A stretch of 64,000 nt of DNA from Variovorax sp. HW608 (lineage in GTDB: Bacteria > Pseudomonadota > Gammaproteobacteria > Burkholderiales > Burkholderiaceae_C): positions 2,914,001 to 2,978,000 of the forward strand of contig NZ_LT607803.1 of NCBI RefSeq assembly GCF_900090195.1, read 5' to 3'. The notes below the pieces were generated by a model, which saw only the letters and a list, made by a program, of their open reading frames with translations, was not told the origin of the DNA and searched no databases. Shown piece after piece: positions 59,912 through 64,000 of the stretch. The translations under genes were made by a program, and so were the position numbers. Every line of letters begins with the position of its first letter. Position 1 is the first letter of the stretch.

Positions 59912-61924
59912 CTACGTTGCCGGCGCTGCACCTGCCAGCCGAAGCAGCTCCGCGCCCTCGGCCACCTGGTCCCCCGGCGCGAACAACAGCTCCTCCACGG
60001 TCCCATCCGACGGCGCTGTGATGGTGTGCTCCATCTTCATGGCCTCCATCACCGCGAGCGGCTGGCCGCGGCTGACCTTGTCGCCGGCCCGGACCGCGAA
60101 GGACGCGACCTTGCCGGGCATCGGCGCGGTCAGGCGGCCGCCTTCGGCATGGGTGTCGCCGGCATGGGCCAGGCGGTCGACCGTGGTGATCTTCGTCGCG
60201 CCGTCCGCCGCGAAGACATGAACCGCGGACGGGTCCTCGTACACATTGAGCGTGTGCCGCTGGCCGTTGAACTGCAGCTCGATCTCGCCCGAGGGAAAGC
60301 TGCCGATCTCCAGCGGGCCCGCCACGTCGCCGACCTTCAGCGAGAGCGCGCCGTCGTGCAGATAGCGCAGCTCGGCGGTCTTCGTCTCGCTGCGGAACTC
60401 GAATTCGAACGGCCGCACGGTGACACCCTGCACCTGCCAGCCATCGCGACGGCTGAACGGGTCGGCGGTGGCGGTCGCGGCTTCGGCCAGCAGCGTGCGC
60501 GCAATCGACGCGGCGGCGGCCAGCGGCAGGCCGAGCGGCTCCCGGTCGAAGAGCACGTCGCGCTCGCGCTCGATCAGCGCGGTGTCGAGCTTCGCGTGGG
60601 CGAAGGAATCGGTGCGCAGGATGCCGCACAGGAACTGCACGTTGGTCGCGACGCCGACGATGTGCGTCTGCGCGAGCGCCTGGTCGAGCCGCGCCAGCGC
60701 CTCCTCGCGCGTGCTGCCGTGCACGATGAGCTTGGCGATCATCGAGTCGTAGAAGGGCGAGATCACGCCGCCCTCGCGCACGCCGTCGTCGATGCGCACG
60801 CGGCTGCGCTGGAAGGCGGTGTGCTGCGCCGGCTTGCGATAGACGTGCAGCGTGCCGGTCGCGGGCAGGAAGTTGTTGTCGGGGTTTTCCGCGCAGATGC
60901 GGGCCTCGATCGCGTGGCCGTGGATCTGGAGCTGCTCCTGCTTCAGCGGCAGGCTCTCGCCGGCGGCCACGCGCAGTTGCCATTCGACCAGGTCGAGGCC
61001 GGTGATCGCTTCGGTCACCGGGTGCTCGACCTGCAGGCGGGTGTTCATCTCCATGAAGAAAAAGTTCATGTGTCCGTCGTCGCGCTGCTCGACGATGAAC
61101 TCGACGGTGCCTGCGCCGACGTAGTTCACTGCACGCGCTGCCGCCACCGCGGCTTCGCCCATCTGCTTGCGCATCGCTTCGGTCATGCCCGGCGCGGGCG
61201 CTTCTTCGAGCACCTTCTGATGGCGGCGCTGCACCGAGCAGTCGCGCTCGAACAGGTAGACGTAGTGGCCCTGGGTGTCGCCGAACACCTGGATCTCGAT
61301 GTGGCGCGGGCGCTGCACGTATCTCTCGATCAGCACCGCATCGTCGCCGAAGCTGTTGATCGCCTCGCGCTGGCACGAGGCCAATGCCGCCGCGAAGTCG
61401 CCCTTCTTCTCGACGACCCGCATGCCCTTGCCGCCGCCGCCCGCACTGGCCTTGATGAGCACCGGGTAGCCGATGCGGTCGGCTTCGCGCTGGAGCAGCT
61501 CGGGGTGCTGGTCGCTGCCGTGGTAGCCGGGCACCAGCGGCACGCCGGCCTTCTCCATCAATTGCTTGGATTCGGCCTTCAGGCCCATCGCCTTGATCGC
61601 CGAGGGCGGGGGGCCGATGAACGCCAGGCCGGCGTCGGCGCAGGCCTGCGCGAACTCCTCGTTCTCGCTGAGGAAGCCGTAGCCGGGGTGCACGGCCTCC
61701 GCGCCGGTCGCCTTCGCGGCTGCCAGGATCTTCTCCCAGCGCAGGTAGCTGTCCTTGGGCGCGCTGCCGCCGATGTGGACCGATTCTTCGCAGGCGCGGA
61801 CATGGTTGGCATGCGCATCGGCATCCGAGTACACCGCAACGGTGCGCACCGCCATGCGGCGCGCGGTCGCGGCCACACGGCAGGCAATCTCTCCACGGTT
61901 CGCGATCAGGATCTTCTTGAACAC
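59912..61924 (-). CDS. liuD: Methylcrotonyl-CoA carboxylase alpha (biotin carboxylase/BCCP) subunit
   Basis: A 670-residue biotin-dependent carboxylase subunit. Order: biotin carboxylase N-domain (FKKILIANRGEIACRV), ATP-grasp with the glycine-rich loop KASAGGGGKGMR, catalytic HxE-type region (MNTRLQVEHPVTE), biotin carboxylase C-domain, a BT-like linker and the biotinyl lysine in VMEAMKMEHTI (about residue 637). It carboxylates 3-methylcrotonyl-CoA together with the beta subunit. Assignment to methylcrotonyl rather than propionyl or geranyl-CoA follows the liuBCDE context. Confidence 0.93.
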   Translation of the reverse strand: MFKKILIANRGEIACRVAATARRMAVRTVAVYSDADAHANHVRACEESVHIGGSAPKDSYLRWEKILAAAKATGAEAVHPGYGFLSENEEFAQACADAGLAFIGPPPSAIKAMGLKAESKQLMEKAGVPLVPGYHGSDQHPELLQREADRIGYPVLIKASAGGGGKGMRVVEKKGDFAAALASCQREAINSFGDDAVLIERYVQRPRHIEIQVFGDTQGHYVYLFERDCSVQRRHQKVLEEAPAPGMTEAMRKQMGEAAVAAARAVNYVGAGTVEFIVEQRDDGHMNFFFMEMNTRLQVEHPVTEAITGLDLVEWQLRVAAGESLPLKQEQLQIHGHAIEARICAENPDNNFLPATGTLHVYRKPAQHTAFQRSRVRIDDGVREGGVISPFYDSMIAKLIVHGSTREEALARLDQALAQTHIVGVATNVQFLCGILRTDSFAHAKLDTALIERERDVLFDREPLGLPLAAAASIARTLLAEAATATADPFSRRDGWQVQGVTVRPFEFEFRSETKTAELRYLHDGALSLKVGDVAGPLEIGSFPSGEIELQFNGQRHTLNVYEDPSAVHVFAADGATKITTVDRLAHAGDTHAEGGRLTAPMPGKVASFAVRAGDKVSRGQPLAVMEAMKMEHTITAPSDGTVEELLFAPGDQVAEGAELLRLAGAAPAT

Positions 61925-61975
61925 AATACGAAGCTTTCAAATTGGCGGCGTGCAGGACTCAGATGCTGGCTCGCA

Positions 61976-62761
61976 TCAGGCGGCCCACACAGGTTTGCGT
62001 TTTTCGAGGAAGGCCCGCAGGCCCTCCTGCCCTTCGTCGCTCGCGCGGATGGCGGCGATGCGGCGCACGGTCTCATCGGAAAGCGCGGAATCGATCGGCC
62101 GACCCGTGACATCGCGCAGCAATTGCTTGCATTCGCCGACGGCCGAGGGGCCCGCGGCGACGATGTTTTTGAGCACCTCGTCCACCTTGAGGTCCAGCGC
62201 ATCGGCTGTCACCACCTCGTGCACGAGCCCCATGCGACGCGCCTCATCGGCCGGAAAGCGCTCCCCTGTCAGGAAGTAGCGCTGGGCCGCACGCGCTCCC
62301 ATTGCTCGAATCACGTAGGGACTGATGGTGGCGGGAATCAGGCCGATCTTCACCTCGCTCAGGCAGAAGTGCGCGCCTTCCACCGCAATGGCTACATCGG
62401 CCGCGGCCACAAGCCCCACGCCGCCCGCATACACGTCGCCCTGGATGCGCGCGATCACCGGCAGCCGGCTTTCGGACAAGGTGCGCAGCATGCGCGGCAG
62501 GCCCGCCGCATCCTGCAGGTTCTGTTCAGGCGTGAACTCGGCGGCCCTTCGCATCCAATTGAGATTCGCGCCAGCACACAACGAGGGCCCACGGGCGCCC
62601 AGCACCACGGCGCGCACGCCAGGCACCGCTTCGATCTCGGCAAAGGCGACACACAGTTCGCGGATGAACACTTCGTCAATGGCGTTGCGCATTTCCGGGC
62701 GGTTCAACCAGATCCTCGCCACCGCGTCATCGATGGTCAGTTCGAGCGTCGTGAATTCCAT
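61976..62761 (-). CDS. liuC: Methylglutaconyl-CoA hydratase (crotonase family)
   Basis: A 261-residue crotonase between the two carboxylase subunits, the usual place of the 3-methylglutaconyl-CoA hydratase of leucine breakdown. Oxyanion hole: GPSLCAGANLNWM and QGDVYAGGVGLVAAADV. The region FCLSEVKIGLIPATISPYV replaces the standard GTIPGAGGT loop, as in AUH/LiuC-type hydratases. Spacing: 31 bases from liuB, 51 bases to liuD. Product feeds HMG-CoA lyase. Confidence 0.9.
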   Translation of the reverse strand: MEFTTLELTIDDAVARIWLNRPEMRNAIDEVFIRELCVAFAEIEAVPGVRAVVLGARGPSLCAGANLNWMRRAAEFTPEQNLQDAAGLPRMLRTLSESRLPVIARIQGDVYAGGVGLVAAADVAIAVEGAHFCLSEVKIGLIPATISPYVIRAMGARAAQRYFLTGERFPADEARRMGLVHEVVTADALDLKVDEVLKNIVAAGPSAVGECKQLLRDVTGRPIDSALSDETVRRIAAIRASDEGQEGLRAFLEKRKPVWAA

Positions 62762-62792
62762 TCGGGCTTCCTTCCTTTTTGATCATTGCGCA

Positions 62793-64000
62793 CTACATGC
62801 GGAAGACGCCGAACTTCGGCCCGGGGATCGGCGCATTGCGCGCAGCGGCCAGGCCCAGCGCCAGCACGCGGCGCGTGTCGGCGGGGTCGATGATGCCGTC
62901 GTCCCACAAGCGCGCGGTGGCGTAGTAGGGATGGCCCTGCAGCTCGTACTGCTGGCGGATCGGCGCCTTGAAGGCTTCTTCCTCCTCCGCGCTCCATTGG
63001 CCGCCCTTGGCCTCGATGCCGTCGCGCTTGACGGTGGCGAGCACGCTCGCGGCCTGCTCGCCGCCCATCACGCTGATGCGCGCGTTCGGCCACATCCAGA
63101 GGAAGCGCGGCGAGTAGGCGCGGCCGCACATGCCGTAGTTGCCCGCGCCGAAGCTGCCGCCGATGATGATCGTGAACTTGGGCACGCTGGCGGTGGCCAC
63201 CGCCGTCACCATCTTGGCGCCGTGGCGTGCGATGCCTTCGTTCTCGTACTTGCGCCCGACCATGAAGCCGGTGATGTTCTGCAGGAAGACCAGCGGGATC
63301 TTGCGCTGGCAGCACAGCTCGATGAAGTGCGCGCCCTTCTGCGCCGATTCGGAGAACAGGATGCCGTTGTTGGCGACGATGCCCACCGGCATGCCCTCGA
63401 TCTCGGCGAAGCCGCAGACCAGCGTGTTGCCGTAGCGCGCCTTGAACTCGTGGAACTCGCTGCCGTCGACGATGCGCGCGATGATCTCGCGCACATCGAA
63501 GGGCTTGCGGGTGTCGACGGGGATCACGCCATAGAGTTCCTCCGCGGGGTAGGCGGGGGCGCTGACCACAGAAGGACCGGGCGCTTGCGCCCGGTTGGCA
63601 CCCAGATTCGCGATCGCGGTGCGCGCCAGCGCCAGCGCATGCAGGTCGTTCTGCGCCAGGTGGTCGGCCACGCCCGACAGTCGCGTGTGCACGTCGCCGC
63701 CGCCCAGGTCTTCGGCCGTCACCACCTCGCCGGTCGCCGCCTTCACCAGCGGCGGGCCACCCAGGAAGATGGTGCCCTGGTTCTTGACGATGATGCTTTC
63801 GTCGCTCATCGCCGGCACATACGCGCCGCCCGCGGTGCACGAACCCATCACCACCGCGATCTGCGCGATGCCCTGCGCGCTCATGTTCGCCTGGTTGTAG
63901 AAGATGCGGCCGAAGTGCTCGCGGTCCGGAAACACCTCATCCTGGTTCGGCAGGTTCGCGCCGCCGGAGTCGACGAGGTAGATGCACGGCAGGCGGTTCT
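62793..64000 (-). CDS. liuB: Methylcrotonyl-CoA carboxylase beta (carboxyltransferase) subunit, partial at right edge
   Basis: The C-terminal ~402 residues of a carboxyltransferase subunit. The open frame continues past base 64000 ([20 protein letters not shown] at the edge), so the N-terminus is outside. Signatures are [49 protein letters not shown] and [20 protein letters not shown]. It transfers carboxyl from biotin to 3-methylcrotonyl-CoA. It precedes liuC, liuD and liuE on the same strand; liuA and its regulator would be expected further right. Confidence 0.93.
   Translation of the reverse strand, partial: NRLPCIYLVDSGGANLPNQDEVFPDREHFGRIFYNQANMSAQGIAQIAVVMGSCTAGGAYVPAMSDESIIVKNQGTIFLGGPPLVKAATGEVVTAEDLGGGDVHTRLSGVADHLAQNDLHALALARTAIANLGANRAQAPGPSVVSAPAYPAEELYGVIPVDTRKPFDVREIIARIVDGSEFHEFKARYGNTLVCGFAEIEGMPVGIVANNGILFSESAQKGAHFIELCCQRKIPLVFLQNITGFMVGRKYENEGIARHGAKMVTAVATASVPKFTIIIGGSFGAGNYGMCGRAYSPRFLWMWPNARISVMGGEQAASVLATVKRDGIEAKGGQWSAEEEEAFKAPIRQQYELQGHPYYATARLWDDGIIDPADTRRVLALGLAAARNAPIPGPKFGVFRM

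Noticed and set aside
59876..62782. 968-codon open frame on the plus strand
   Set aside because: It is antisense to liuD and liuC, whose protein motifs are unmistakable; high GC leaves long open shadow frames.

Overview
This window reads as chromosome of a high-GC betaproteobacterium, most likely a Burkholderiales of the Comamonadaceae type (Variovorax/Hydrogenophaga-like). The basis is the Bug/TctC periplasmic receptor, the leucine/isovalerate (liu) carboxylase operon, NarX-like sensor and LuxR-type regulators, DUF1302/DUF1329 catabolic genes and the codon usage. The genus is inference. No rRNA, tRNA or CRISPR array was seen.

Layout. 1-2.7 kb: a transposon-like element with a DDE integrase, a ParB-like protein and a cysteine-rich protein. 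2.7-4.8 kb: a graveyard of HlyD, IS110, secretin, IS66 and MFS fragments. 4.9-9.4 kb: an old-yellow-enzyme reductase, an Ohr peroxidase and two thioredoxin-like redox proteins (a lipoprotein and DipZ). 9.4-16.6 kb: an IclR-controlled divergent catabolic locus (SnoaL-like, Bug receptor and nitronate monooxygenase to the left; CoA ligase, Fe-alcohol dehydrogenase and crotonase to the right). 16.6-18.7 kb: decayed DNA with small ORFs. 18.7-27.3 kb: NCS1 permease, two amidases and a two-component system on one strand, interrupted by an intact 2.1-kb IS that landed exactly on an amidase stop codon.

27.9-58.6 kb is a catabolic island. It has an epoxide hydrolase pseudogene, a crotonase, a flavin reductase present twice as a nearly identical inverted repeat, a universal-stress/hemerythrin fusion and an 890-aa MalT-like LuxR regulator. 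A seven-gene leftward operon follows (amidohydrolase, cupin, CmcJ-like oxygenase, SDR, SnoaL, VOC, quinone reductase). A rightward operon carries paired acyl-CoA dehydrogenases, a DUF35 protein and an SCP-x-like thiolase. The DUF1302-DUF1329-YCF48-RND cassette lies next, then a hydroxyisobutyrate-dehydrogenase-like enzyme, a SnoaL protein and a CoA ligase. The genes look like CoA activation, beta-oxidation-like chain shortening and envelope handling of a hydrophobic substrate; the substrate is unknown. 58.9-64 kb: the liu operon for leucine/isovalerate degradation (liuB, liuC, liuD, liuE), running off the right edge.

The most notable observation is a 25-bp sequence, ungapped in all six copies, placed directly on the -35 element of six outward-facing promoters. 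They form three divergent pairs at about 31.0, 43.0 and 55.35 kb, and each promoter faces a catabolic gene. This defines a probable single regulon across the island. The LuxR/MalT-like protein at 34.6-37.2 kb is the obvious, unproven, candidate activator.
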